A DNA stretch of 29,179 nucleotides from Leucogyrophana mollusca (lineage: Eukaryota; Basidiomycota; Agaricomycetes; Boletales): assembly GCA_021014945.1 (NCBI GenBank), contig MU266626.1, forward strand, positions 1-29,179, written 5' to 3'. Positions 1 through 12,388 of this stretch are shown piece by piece (the stretch's first letter is position 1; each line of letters starts with the position of its first letter). Position numbers and translations under genes: made by a program. The notes beneath the pieces are model-generated. The model was not told the origin of the DNA. It saw only the letters and a list, made by a program, of their open reading frames with translations, and did not search any database.

Positions 1-138
1 ACAGAGCAGGTTTGTCTCATGATTTGCACTTCAGGTCAGCAGGCATTGTAAAGTCAGGTTGTTACCTGCATAATTTTGCTTCATGGACATCAAATATTCC
101 GGTCGAACAATGCACTTTGAGTATCCCGGCTTAGTCCC

Positions 139-297
139 GACCACCCAAAATGGTGGTCTCATAATGCATACTGACCATGCAAGCCAATGCATTATTCATT
201 ATGCAAAATTTTGCATTTTTTCCTGCATCCCATCGTGGGACCTATGATAAGTTGATGCAGTACGAGATTTATGCATTATGACGACATGCATTATGAG
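139..297. repeat. Short AT-rich element with inverted repeats (MITE-like relic)
   Basis: A 7-bp perfect hairpin GACCACC/GGTGGTC (139-145 and 152-158) is followed at once by CTCATAATGCAT (158-169). The reverse complement of that 12-mer, ATGCATTATGAG, occurs at 286-297, and a near copy, ATGCATTATGA, at 271-281. Between them are several more TGCATTAT/ATTATGCA words. Seen directly: inverted and direct repeats in about 160 bp of AT-rich, non-coding DNA. Inference: a small non-autonomous transposon relic or a hairpin-rich promoter segment. No target-site duplication could be defined. Confidence 0.4.
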
Positions 298-866
298 CAA
301 TTCAACTGTACTGCTAGTGCATCTTCCGCTTTCTTCACAGCTCCGACTTATGGCAACCTATGATTTGTACGACTCTGTCGGAGCCGCTCGGTAGCCTGGC
401 TGACCTCCAGATGACTTCCGACGAGAGTTGGATTCTCCATTCTCACTCAAACGTGCGCACCTTCTCTTGTCTACCATCACCCTTCTCACAATCGTGCGCC
501 CCGGCAGCTATACTTGCCAATGATCGACCGTGGCAGGCTTTACCTGGTAGCATCAAGTTCCGTTGCGCCATTCGCCGTAGTCTGACATACCCACCCTTGG
601 CCGGCCGTGTGGGCAGCATACACACACGTCCTTTCACAAACCTAGCAACGTCCGCCACAGCATTTCTCGCAATGGGCTGAAAGTAGTTGGATTTTCTCTC
701 ATCTCGAGCAGGCTGTGAGCAAGTTTTGCGGGAGCTTGCCAATGGGAGGCATTGCGGACCGCCATATGTTCTCACGACTGGATTTGGTAGCTCATGTATA
801 AGAGTCGTCATAAGTACGGTGATCCCTCTTCCACCATCATCAACATAAGTTATCCAGAGCATCATC
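298..866 (+). promoter_or_regulatory. Upstream region of the glucose-6-phosphate isomerase gene with TATA box
   Basis: No convincing coding sequence: the short open frames on both strands have no recognisable family content. A TATAAGAG box at 797-804 lies about 65 bp before the isomerase ATG, a normal fungal spacing. The same octamer precedes the P450 gene at 17561. The transcription start is inferred to be about 825-835. Confidence 0.5.
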
Positions 867-2750
<1,884 letters not shown>

Positions 2751-3368
2751 GTTTGCAGCAACGCGAGACTTTGAGGAGACCAAAAAAACAAGCAAGCCAA
2801 GTGTATTCACATTGATCGATTCCATCCCAAGTAGAAAGCAGAAATTGTGTACTTTTAGTAGACGCGTTCATGTCATGACGCATGCCAGCAGCATGGTTCC
2901 TGATCTCAAGCGAGTCACGTTTTCTCACTATCAAGACATGTCCGCCAGCCCTCTTGGACGTCCTCAGCTTCGAGTTGACAGACGGAGCTGGTGAGGGCGG
3001 GAAGATTGTAGTATTATCAATATTGTCAGCTTGAGACTGGTTTAGGGTCCCGATTAGCTCGTTTTCTTTCCCTCGGACATCCTCAATTTGACGAGGTCGG
3101 AGGTGAAGCTCACCACTCCACGTCGCTCCATTGTCATCTATTAGTAGAACAGTTTGAGGTGTGTTCTGCTTATCTTTGTTCTATCCTTGTAACAACGCCA
3201 TTCTATCAAAGATACGCATGTCCACAGACCCCATGACCATCAGGGTCAAACATAGTCTAACTGGGAGGATATCCAACACCACTCTTTCGTCCTCTACAGA
3301 GTCTACACATAATTTTTAAGTCAGGTTCAACCACGAAACGGTGACCGACCTCGCGTGCGCACATCCTC
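2751..3368. other. Intergenic region between PGI and the flavin monooxygenase
   Basis: About 620 bp without a supported gene. It must hold the 3' untranslated region of the isomerase and the promoter of the monooxygenase. Small open frames here show no family resemblance. No clear TATA box was found close to the monooxygenase start. Confidence 0.5.
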
Positions 3369-5887
3369 ATGGGATATCTAAAGTTTACGAGCATGCAAGT
3401 CTTTCTTTTGTCCCTTGCTCTTTTGGCGGGGTCGTCTCTCGCATCATTCCAACACCCGCTCCTCACGGCACACAGCGACGAAGCAGGCTCTGAAGGATAC
3501 GAGTTCAAATGGCCAATTCGCAGGGTCGCAATCATAGGCGCCGGCCCAAGGTACAAACATTCCCACCATTGGTTTTTGAGGACTAAGTCGTGTACCTCAC
3601 TCGCAGCGCCCTTGTAGCATATCGCGACTTCGTACAGGCAGGGTTTGAAGTCCGTTTGTTTGAGAGAGACGATGCCCCTGGGGGCAACTGGCACTACACA
3701 GACGAAGCTCCGGCTGACACTCCTGTTCCAAACGTTGCGATCCCGCTGGCGGACTTCGTCCCATCGTTTGCGCCCGCCGGGGTGGACCTTCCATACTCTG
3801 TTGACTACGAGGACGACGCTGAGATTCGAAAAGACCATCGAGGCCCCAAGCCTGTTTGGGAGTCCTTGACATCCAATGCACCTTCGGTAAGCTTTGGTGT
3901 CTAACTTTGCTCCGGCCCTTTCGTACTCATACTACCCGAGTGCAGCCCTTGCAACAAGTAAGATCATCAATACCATACGTTCTCACTTATCACATACTTT
4001 ATTTGTCCCAGATTCAGGAGTTGCCATGGCCTGCAGGCACGAAGTGGGGTAAGTACCTCCACGATATGCTCTTCCGTGCTCAACAAATTTTGACATTTTG
4101 AAAGAGCTCACGCACTACCAATTGCGCAATTATGTTCGAGCTTTCGCATCTTACCATAACATAAACAGCAACGATGATAACCCGGCAGTCTCCTACAATA
4201 CCCGTGTCGAGCTGATCGAGAAGCGGCTGAACGATCAAGGCGAAGAGCAAGGTTGGAGGTTGTGGCTCAAGAAGATTACCCCCACTGGCAACAATACCTC
4301 GCGGGCTACGTGGTGGAGTGAAGTAGGCATCTCAACTTGGTCTTCTGAGGTGAGGCTTAATGGTAGACCAGGACTTCGACGCCGTAACGATTGCGTCTGG
4401 GAGATACAACGCCGCTGTCACGCCCTCGATTCCCGGTCTCTCTGAATGGGTGCGCAGCTTTTCGGAGCGAATAAGCCATTCACGTCAATACCGACGTCCG
4501 CATGTATACGATGGAAAGACTGTTCTGATCGTTGGTGCTTCCGTGAGTTGTGCTTTTTGGGGATCTCAATCTTCCGTCATTTGATCGCGCTCATTTGGGA
4601 TAACAGGTAAGCGGGTCAGAAATCTCGCGAGATATCAACAAATTTGCGAAAAGGGTTTATCAATCTATGCGTGCAAGTCCTACAGCGTCTGCCTCGTTTT
4701 ATCCACTCGAACCTAATATTCGAACTGTGAACTTTGTAGCCTGATTCAGGTGAATTGTCATAACCCTGCCTTTTATGTGACTTTCTGAGCTGCCGTTTGC
4801 TAGATCCCGCTGCTCATTACAGGGTAGTCAATTACCTTCGTAGAATTCCTAGCAATACCACGATCGTGTCGGAAATCAAGCAGTTCCTTCCTTTGGACGC
4901 TGATGCGCCTTTCGAGTCGGGACGAGTCGAACTTAAGAACGGAACGGTAAGGTGTTACTATCTTTCATTGCGCCTGATGATGATTGTATTTTCCCTAGAT
5001 CATCACTGGTATAGACCACATCATATTCGCCACTGGCTTCCGTTACTCGTTTCCGTTCCTGCCCCAATATTACGACGACGCTGCCTATACCCCTCACGAA
5101 GGCTCGAGTAGACGGGCAACCCCATTCCTCCCGACCGATGGATCTCACATTCGTGACCTATACCTCGATCTATTCTATATCCGCGATCCAACTCTGGCGT
5201 TCCTCGGAAGTACGTGGCTCGCAGTAAGTTGGCCGTCTATGTTTTGACAGACCGGATGTATTTGGCTTTCAGTGAATCTGGGGACACAGTCGTTCTCGTA
5301 CACCGACTATCTTAGTCTGGCCCTTGCGAAGGTGTGGTCGAACACCGCCAAGCTGCCCTCTGTGGCAGGGATGTGGCAGATGTACGACAAGGTCCTCGAA
5401 GACCGTGGCGGACATGGGAGACATTTCCAGTTCTTAGGCCCCCAAAGACTCACAGGTTAGTAGATCACATTCTACAATCGTATGCTACTGATCTTCTCTC
5501 GTCTAGCGAACATACGGTTTTTCATGGGCTGGCTCAATGAAGCTGCTGTCGAATATGGGGGAAAGCAGGTACGTCAACATCGGCATCATCTCGATCATTG
5601 CGATTCATCGTGACGAACAATTCCAGATTGACGGTTTGCCGAAATAGTGAGTCTTGCAATCGTCCACTGTCGGGTAGACGCCTGAGTCCAACATATCCAG
5701 CACCGCTGAAGTCAATAATTACTGGCTTGTCTCCCACTATGGGGGAGCACTGGAGGAGAATGTTACCACGAGAGCTATCGAGGCAGAGCTTTTCAGCACT
5801 ATGGGACCCGATAGCCTTTCGTTCGAGAAGATGTTTGGAGACAAGAAGGAGGCGGCGTATCAACTTATGTTTGACGATAACTGGTAG
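3369..5887 (+). CDS. Flavin-containing monooxygenase with N-terminal secretion signal
   Basis: FAD- and NADPH-dependent monooxygenase, likely acting on N, S or ketone groups of small molecules; the substrate is unknown. Fourteen exons: 3369-3550, 3607-3886, 3946-3957, 4012-4048, 4105-4322, 4372-4542, 4607-4672, 4740-4749, 4804-4946, 4999-5209, 5273-5455, 5507-5568, 5627-5646 and 5701-5887, giving 593 residues. FAD-binding VAIIGAGPSA at 53-62 (third Gly replaced by Ala); an FMO-type F-x-E-x3-HSxxY at 273-283 (Glu where Gly is usual); NADPH-binding VLIVGASVSG at 294-303. Residues 9-25 are hydrophobic and end in small residues, so the protein probably enters the secretory pathway. Met1 or Met9 could be the start, and both leave a signal. 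Exons 3 and 8 are microexons (12 and 10 nt) and intron 7 uses a GC donor. Phase is kept throughout. Confidence 0.88.
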
Positions 5888-6488
5888 ATGCAGGGGCAGA
5901 GAACGTGGACATCTTATGATTGTTTTATGAATCTTGCATGCGCACCATTATATATCATGCAGTAGGAGGACCAGCGCTTGCTGGGATCTCAAAGCCTTTA
6001 TGGGCGTTTGTTGACAGTTACGCCACTGCCATCAGGCGCGGTAGCCCTCGAGTTTGGGTCCAAATCCTATCTCGGAACGGTCAACGTCCCAAGAAGTCAG
6101 ACGGCTCCCAAGTGTTTGTGCACGAGAGCATCGTCGTAACCTGCTCTTTGGTCTTCAACGTTGCGCCGACGAAGCTGAAGTATTGCCAGTAACTTTATCG
6201 ATATCGCGCTTGTGGTCGATCGCCAGTCTAGAATCCCCGATCGCACTTTCATCCGTGAGTGTCGACAGATCTTTTGCGCGTTTCACGATCCTCCGCATCC
6301 TTTGCATTATATCTCGCATTCATCTGTTGCATTCGCCTCCATTGGAAGCTATGAAGGAAAGGATATTTAGGGCCCTTTGCCACAGCAGTATCCTTTCTGT
6401 GGTGGCATCCCGACTCTCCCAAGCCTAGCACCCGCCGGAATGGACAGCTGATCAATCCTTTCCTCCAGTACGCAGGTGCATCCGCGTC
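5888..6488. other. Intergenic region between the monooxygenase and CSN3
   Basis: About 600 bp with only short open frames lacking family content. It should hold the monooxygenase 3' end and the CSN3 promoter. A TATATC-like word near 6307-6312 could be a weak TATA element. Nothing else was recognised. Confidence 0.4.
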
Positions 6489-8458
6489 ATGAATCAAACT
6501 GGTCTTCCTACCCCACCGCTTCAGCCCATGGCATCATCCAGCAGCACAAACACCCATCACACATCCTCACTGATACCTCCACTGGCAACACCAAGCCAAA
6601 CTGACACCACTCAAGTCTCTTTGGACCTTGTCATTGCGAACATCACAAGCGCAACGAATGCTTCACAATTGAACTCGTGGCTGAGGGGTTTTGCCCCCAA
6701 GGACATCAGAGAGACTATTCTATCGAGTTTTTTGGGGAGCGGGCAGGACCCCTTGAGTGTGTTGGACATCAGAGCTAATACGCTTGGGGTTCTATACATC
6801 CTGTGAGAGAATTTGATTGTTCAGCTTCCTTCCTCGCGTCGATGTGCTGAGCGACGTATATCAGATCTGCTCGACTCCATATGTCAACTTCGGAGAGACC
6901 GTCACGTCGTTTCATCGAAGATTTCTGTCGCAACTTCTCTCCGGAGCAGGCGAGATATGCACCTGATCGTGGTCAGTATAATCTGCTTCTCTTTGACGTA
7001 CATGAACTTGAGGTGGTTTTGCAGTGACGCTACTCGCAAGAGGGATTGCACATCTGGCTGATGGCAATGTCATTTTCTTCTTATATGTCACTTTCGATCG
7101 CTGAATAGCTTCTACCCCAGCCAAAATTCGCGATCCAGCCATTGTTTGATCTCCTCTCGCGGTATTCACCAACGCTATCGCACCTGACCGCCATCCACCC
7201 GATCTTCTTAATGGTGACACTCATCCTTCACATAATCATCATGTCTTTGATCCGTTGGTTTCGTAGGCATGTGTCTCGACGCGGCACTTTTCAGCGGCAC
7301 TCCCTGTCCTCTCACACCCTATAACGACGGTCGATACTAACCTCTCAGAACTACACTACAACGACAACCTAATCTATCACTATGCTGGAGGTATGGCGTT
7401 TGCAGCGCTGAAAAGGTGGCCCGAAGCCGAGGAGTTCTTTGAGATCTGCGCGACGAGCCCTGGGCAGGCCGCAGCTGCGATTCAACTGGAAGCTTTGAAA
7501 AAGATGATTCTCGTGCAATTGATCTATCGGGGGAAGGTAAGTCGTTACCCTGATGATCGTCGGCCATATCCCTTCACGTAATGCATTGTTTGCTCACTTC
7601 CAACAGACTTTACCTCCTCCGAAGTATATCAGTTCTGTCCTGCCGCGGCTTCTCAAGGGAACCCCCTACATGTCATTTGTAAATGCTTATCCTCAGCAAC
7701 GAGACCAGCTCCGTGCAATAGCTGAGAAGGACCAACAATTGTTCGCAACTGTTAGTACACACCCGCAACGCGAGCCGTTCGATATTCAAATAGTGATTTT
7801 CATAGGAAAAGAACCTCGGTCTTATCTCCCAAGCACTCGAGCGCGCCCCAAGGTGGTCGATCAAGAAACTCACATCCACGTATCTGACGCTTCACGTGTC
7901 CTATATTGGCCAGGCTGTGGGGATTGAGAGTGAAGAGGAAGTCAAGAGTCTGATTGTGAGCATGGTGAGTACACCTTGAATTCAGGGATAGCCTTTGGAG
8001 TGACAAATCATCACCACTATGACAGATCGAGACGTCCGAAATCTGTGCGCAACTGTCCGCAGACGGCACAGTCTCCTTCTCCGACCCACCTGTGAATTTC
8101 GAAAAGGCAGATGTCGACAGAGCATTGGCCTACGCTCAAGAACAGGGCGCTTTGCTTGCGCAGCTCGAGAAAGAAATGGCAAGGAGCAAAGAGTATCTGA
8201 CAAAGGTACGTATATCCTCATCTCAGACACCTGAGACCCTTTCCGGCTCCGGGTCTCTCTTCCCCTCGAACAACCCACATTCGGACATTTGCATTTCCCT
8301 TCCTGTTGGCACTTTACACTTGTCGTGGACGCTAATGCACGTCCGTTTTCCAGGCTGTCAGGTCCAAGGATGACTCGGTATGGGGTCCGGCGATGGATGA
8401 AGATGGAACGTTCCCGGATCGAGCGCCAGGTACATGGGCTGACGAGATGAACTTCTAG
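6489..8458 (+). CDS. csn3: COP9 signalosome complex subunit 3 (PCI-domain protein)
   Basis: A subunit of the COP9 signalosome, which removes Nedd8 from cullin-RING ubiquitin ligases in nucleus and cytoplasm. Nine exons: 6489-6802, 6865-6971, 7025-7068, 7121-7213, 7267-7536, 7607-7750, 7806-7964, 8026-8205 and 8354-8458, giving 471 residues. After a Ser/Thr/Pro-rich start comes a helical region typical of the subunit (SLDLVIANITSATNASQLN, then PKFAIQPLFDLLSRYSPTLS). A TPR-like helix pair around WPEAEEFFEICATSP and a PCI-type C-terminal half (SIKKLTSTYLTLHVSYIGQA, then VNFEKADVDRALAYAQEQ) follow. It ends in TWADEMNF. For exon 4 an upstream acceptor at 7108 is also in phase; 7120 was preferred because it gives a 52-nt intron with a plausible branch site. 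The last intron is long (148 nt). A decayed copy of the last exon lies at 10443-10560. Confidence 0.85.
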
Positions 8459-10442
8459 TCGTACTAGATAACAGCGTGTCAAGCAGTGATTGTTTCGAAC
8501 TGTTGTAATCCATGTTGGCCCTGGATTCGGGCCTCGGGGGCGAGCGTCGACGGTCGCCGCCGCCGCAACGATCATTTGGTAGAGTTTTTGCTTTCTCAAT
8601 ACTTCAGTTGGGCCATTCGCAGCTGGACCTTTTGTGGGTCCTGCATCATGGATACCTGCGGAGGGCTATGTGGTGTCCGCGAGCACGTACCTTCTCCGGG
8701 AAAAGCAGTCACCTTTGCTTCCGGGGTTGAGGAAAAGTCAAGTTAGGAATTACATCGCTCAGCCATGATATTCCTGCCTGTCTTGATGTGGCGAGTAATT
8801 GTTGTCACGTGACCGTGTAATCCAAACTGCAACTCGTGCTGTCACTGTCAGCACTAACTTTACTGTAGTACCCATACATACTCTCTTTTTATTTTTATTT
8901 TTACAGGGAATCTTCAGCCATCAACAACTGCAAGACCTCTTCGGCCTTCGTCTCGCCTAGAAAGGATATCATACTGTATTTTGGATATTTTCGGGGTGAC
9001 CAGCACCTCTAATTCGACACTCTCGAAGGGTTCACGCAAGGGGCCACGCATTTATGGGCATTCAGAATCGTGCGGTCCTACAGGCCAGGCTCGTCTCTGT
9101 TCGTGACCGCGAACGCCCCGGTAAGACCAGGTTGGTCGTTCACATCGGTCCAAATACGTGGTCGCGAAAGAGGCAACGGGGGGACTGAACAATCGGACCT
9201 CTGTACCGTCTTCCCAGGCAAATACGATGTCTCTTTGGGTTTTCAGGTATTTTGTGGACATTGAACATATTTTTGACCTCCCAAAGCGGCACCAAGTCGA
9301 AAAGTATCCGGGCACCTTAAGCGGGTTTTACGCCCCAACCACCGCTATTAGCAAAAATCAAGGATTTCCCTACCAGGCTCGTGACACTCCCCCCGGTGCA
9401 GGACAAACGGTGACCCGATATTACCAAGCTAGTCCTACACATCGCACCTCATTGCATCTGATGATTGTCAAGAAGATGCCACTCCAGCCAGAGCCGAGAT
9501 GAAACTGCTATGGGTATGGATGTCGGCCCTCGGTGGATTGTCTTATTTCGGGACGGCTGTTTTCAAACCTTCTCTCCATCCTGTCGCATCGTAAGTTCTA
9601 GCCCCAATGTACATGTTCGATTATCCGCTGCTGAAATTTTCGTATACGCAACGCTCTTCTGCCTGCTGTCGCACTTGTCTCAGCAAACCACGGTATCCTA
9701 CGTGTATCTTGGATACCTTGTGAAGGGCAGGCGTCTTCTCTGCTTTACGGGGTGACGCCAAGTCGAAAATTCATGCTGGGCACCCTAAGTAGGTTCGACA
9801 CCACGATCGCCGCCATCAGGGAGATCAAAAATTGCTGGGCCAGCTTGATGCAGTTGTAGCCACCACCAAGCTCGTGATTGCCAAATATCGCGAGTTTTAT
9901 TTGCCCTTCGCTATCGGGGCCTGTGTCAATCCTCATCCGTAAATGTATCGATTTGCTATGGTTGGAAGGATCTATATGCTGACATGCAATATTGTTTCCA
10001 CTGCGTCGGCTTTGAAGTTTGGAGGACCATCAACCTTGTCGGATCATCTTCTTATGCCAAAAATTTATGCTGCTGGTACCGTCGCTCCAGGCTGGGGTTC
10101 AGATGATGCACATCTTCACTGCTGACCAGCTTTTCGCCTTAAGGTTACTGAGTCGAAACCCCCAGCTATTGTGGATTTTGACATGTAGACATTTAACCTT
10201 CCATTTTGGCTGACGCCCACACGTTCCTCGCTTGCCCTCTGGAAATAGCGAGGAGCCTGTGGTACCTGACGAAGGTACGTACGGACCCATAGGCTTTTGA
10301 TACGTACTACTCCGGCTCCGAATCTATTTTCTTCTCCCCCTCTCATATAAGCTTAACCTTTCGGCGGCCAATGTCGATCTACTCATGCCATAGTTCTGAT
10401 CTACATCTTACCCATGTATTCCCACTGACCTTCAGTCGTTGT
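8459..10442. other. Gene-poor region with decayed coding relics
   Basis: About 2 kb with no intact gene. Two diverged copies of one segment lie at about 9286-9363 and 9750-9837 (see repeat entry). Just after the second copy, one frame reads LDAVVATTKLVIAKYREFY and continues for a few residues to a stop near 9942, but it is reached only by changing frame after the repeat. Near 9500 another frame reads MKLLWVWMSALGGLSYFGTA. These look like parts of dead protein-coding sequence. The family was not recognised. Confidence 0.4.
9286..9837 (+). repeat. Two diverged direct copies of a coding-like segment
   Basis: Copy A (about 9286-9363) and copy B (about 9750-9837) share CCAAGTCGAAAA, then a GGGCACC(T/C)TAAG block, then ACCACx-ATCGCCGCCATCA-like sequence and a run ending in ATCAAxAATT or similar. 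Many substitutions and small indels separate them. A weak third resemblance may exist near 10058-10095. Read directly by eye; exact boundaries and identity would need an alignment. Confidence 0.5.
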
Positions 10443-10560
10443 CAGGCTCTAAGGTCCAAGAAGGGCTCCACATGTGGGTCAGTCGATGGATGAAAATGCG
10501 ACATTCCCAGCCGCGTCCCAGGTACATGGATTGAGGGGTTGCCCCTTTCTGGAAGATGCA
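10443..10560 (+). pseudogene. Decayed copy of the 3' end of the CSN3 gene
   Basis: This stretch aligns with the last CSN3 exon (8354-8458) and its splice acceptor. Shared blocks in the same order are CAGGCT, AGGTCCAAG, CGATGGATGAA, ATTCCC/GTTCCC, and CCAGGTACATGG. Substitutions and small indels break the reading frame and the stop-proximal codons are altered. It is a truncated, mutated duplicate about 2 kb downstream of its source and on the same strand. Upstream intron sequence may also be represented, but this is too diverged to be sure. Confidence 0.7.
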
Positions 10561-11370
10561 CTGGAGATGTGACATGTCGAACAGTGTTCAAACGAAGTAC
10601 CGTTCTGCCATGACACGTTCCTACCAAGGACTGGGCTTGCCGGCAATCACCCTAGACAAGCCACCAGGTCTCTGTATTTCGAGACGTATCGCATCCCCGG
10701 TCCTGTCTCCGGTGCTGCGATACGGACGCCGAACTGTGTTACTTACTTGAAAGCGGGCTAGCACGACATTCTGTGGCGACAATTTCAAGTTAACAGATAC
10801 CAATGGGGTCCGACAAACGCGCGGCGTCCGCGAGCGTGGCGCCTTTGTTAATAGGGTGAGATATGCCCTCGTAAGCCATCATACATAGCTGTGAATTTTG
10901 ATAACGAAAGGCAATCGCGACGCAGGGACGTTGGTAATGCCACTGCGTTGTGGGAGAACGGCCACGGCGAGTCACCCTTCTTATATCTCCATTTCACGCG
11001 CAGGTCGCGTTGCTTGCAAATTCTCGGAGAAATCCCTCGACATCACGGCCTAAAATAGCCTTTCCATGCTTCGGAAGACATGCTGGGTTCCTTGGGCCGC
11101 CGTTCCCCGCAACCAGTGTTCTTCTGAGGTAAAGCAAGGGCGGCCGTAGATACGCTGGTGAGAACTTTGAGAGAAAATCTCCCAGAATACCGGATAGGGG
11201 TCGACAGCCTGAGTGCATCTTTCTTATGTTGGCATTCACTGATGTTGCAGGAGCAGAAAGTAACTGAGATGGAATGCGACCCCAAAGATATATTAGATTT
11301 GTCTCCATGATGAGGTATACTGTCTATATACAATTCGCATGCAACCCAGCTCTTGGAACAGCGAAATCCA
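10561..11370. other. Intergenic region, no gene recognised
   Basis: Short open frames on both strands, none with family content. The right part must carry the 3' untranslated region of the minus-strand quinone oxidoreductase that ends at 11371. Confidence 0.4.
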
Positions 11371-12388
11371 TCAAGAAGAACCAGTACCGTGGTATTTAGC
11401 AGCGATCTCCCAGAAGGACTTGCCCTGGAGAGAAGCGATCTTGTTCTCCAGTGGGCTCGGTTGACGGGAGCCGTCTGTGCCTGCAAACGTTCCGGCACCC
11501 CATGATGACCCTGAGTACGCAATAATGTGTTCAGAGCGAGTTTCCGTCGGGTGCTGAGGGTGCACTTACCACCGTGGATCTCAGTGAGGTCGCTCAACTC
11601 GGGGAAGCTGTGCTTGTACCCGAGGGGCACGTAGATGAGGCCGTGGTGGACGAACGTCGAGAGGGTGTTGGCGATGGTAATTTCTTGCCCACCACCCTGA
11701 GTGCCGGTGGAGACGAAGACACCACACATCTTGCCGGCGAGAGCGCTCTTGCTCCAGAGGGGGCCGGTGGCATCCCAGAATGCCTGCATGGAGTATTGCA
11801 GTGAGAAATTCGTCGGAACAATTGATAAGGAGGGAATTATTCACCTTCCATTGTACGGGGAAGTTACCGTAACGTGTGGGGATACCGAAGAGGAAGGCAT
11901 CGAAGTTGACCATGTCATCAGGGAGGAGGATGGGGTAGTCTGGGCGGGGGGGAGCTTTCACGAGCTTCAAGATATCCTCGGAGAGGGTCTCCTGGATCCT
12001 ACGCAAGTTAAGTCAGTATGCAGCATGGGGTGATAAGGCGAGCACCTACTGGTAGATGGTAGCGTTACCGCCAGCGCCGCTAATTCCACCCTTGACCGCC
12101 TCGGCGACTGGTGAAGACAGCATCAGCAACCGCGCAAATGAGGCATGCGAAACGAAACAGCGTACGCTTGGCAATGTGCCCATAGAGGGAGTAGATGACA
12201 ATTGCGACTCTTGGTGAAGACATCGTATTTTCTGGTGAGCTTGTCGAAGTAGGCTCTGGGGCGGAGAGGGGATCGGTAGTGGGGATAGTTGGTAAAGGTT
12301 CAGGTGCAACAACCTCAGCTTTTGTATCTGCTGGTGTGGGTTTTGGCTCGGCGAAGTTGTTTTTCTGCCGCTTGCCAGGGAAACACAT
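11371..12388 (-). CDS. NAD(P)H:quinone oxidoreductase, flavodoxin-like (WrbA type), with N-terminal extension
   Basis: FMN-binding flavodoxin-fold enzyme that reduces quinones by two electrons, avoiding semiquinone radicals. In wood- and litter-decay fungi such enzymes are induced by lignin-derived quinones. Exons in transcript order: 12388-12166, 12107-12050, 11998-11845, 11783-11570 and 11510-11371, giving 262 residues. The core starts at Met56 ([19 protein letters not shown]). [29 protein letters not shown] and a C-terminal [10 protein letters not shown] segment are present, all typical of WrbA/Pst2-like proteins. Residues 1-55 are an extra Pro/Glu/Thr-rich tail beginning [12 protein letters not shown]; Cys2 could be lipidated (inference). 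It is divergent to a paralogue at 14011-14869 with identical intron phases. A TTTATA-type element lies about 45 bp upstream on the minus strand. Internal initiation at Met56 would give 207 residues. Confidence 0.92.
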
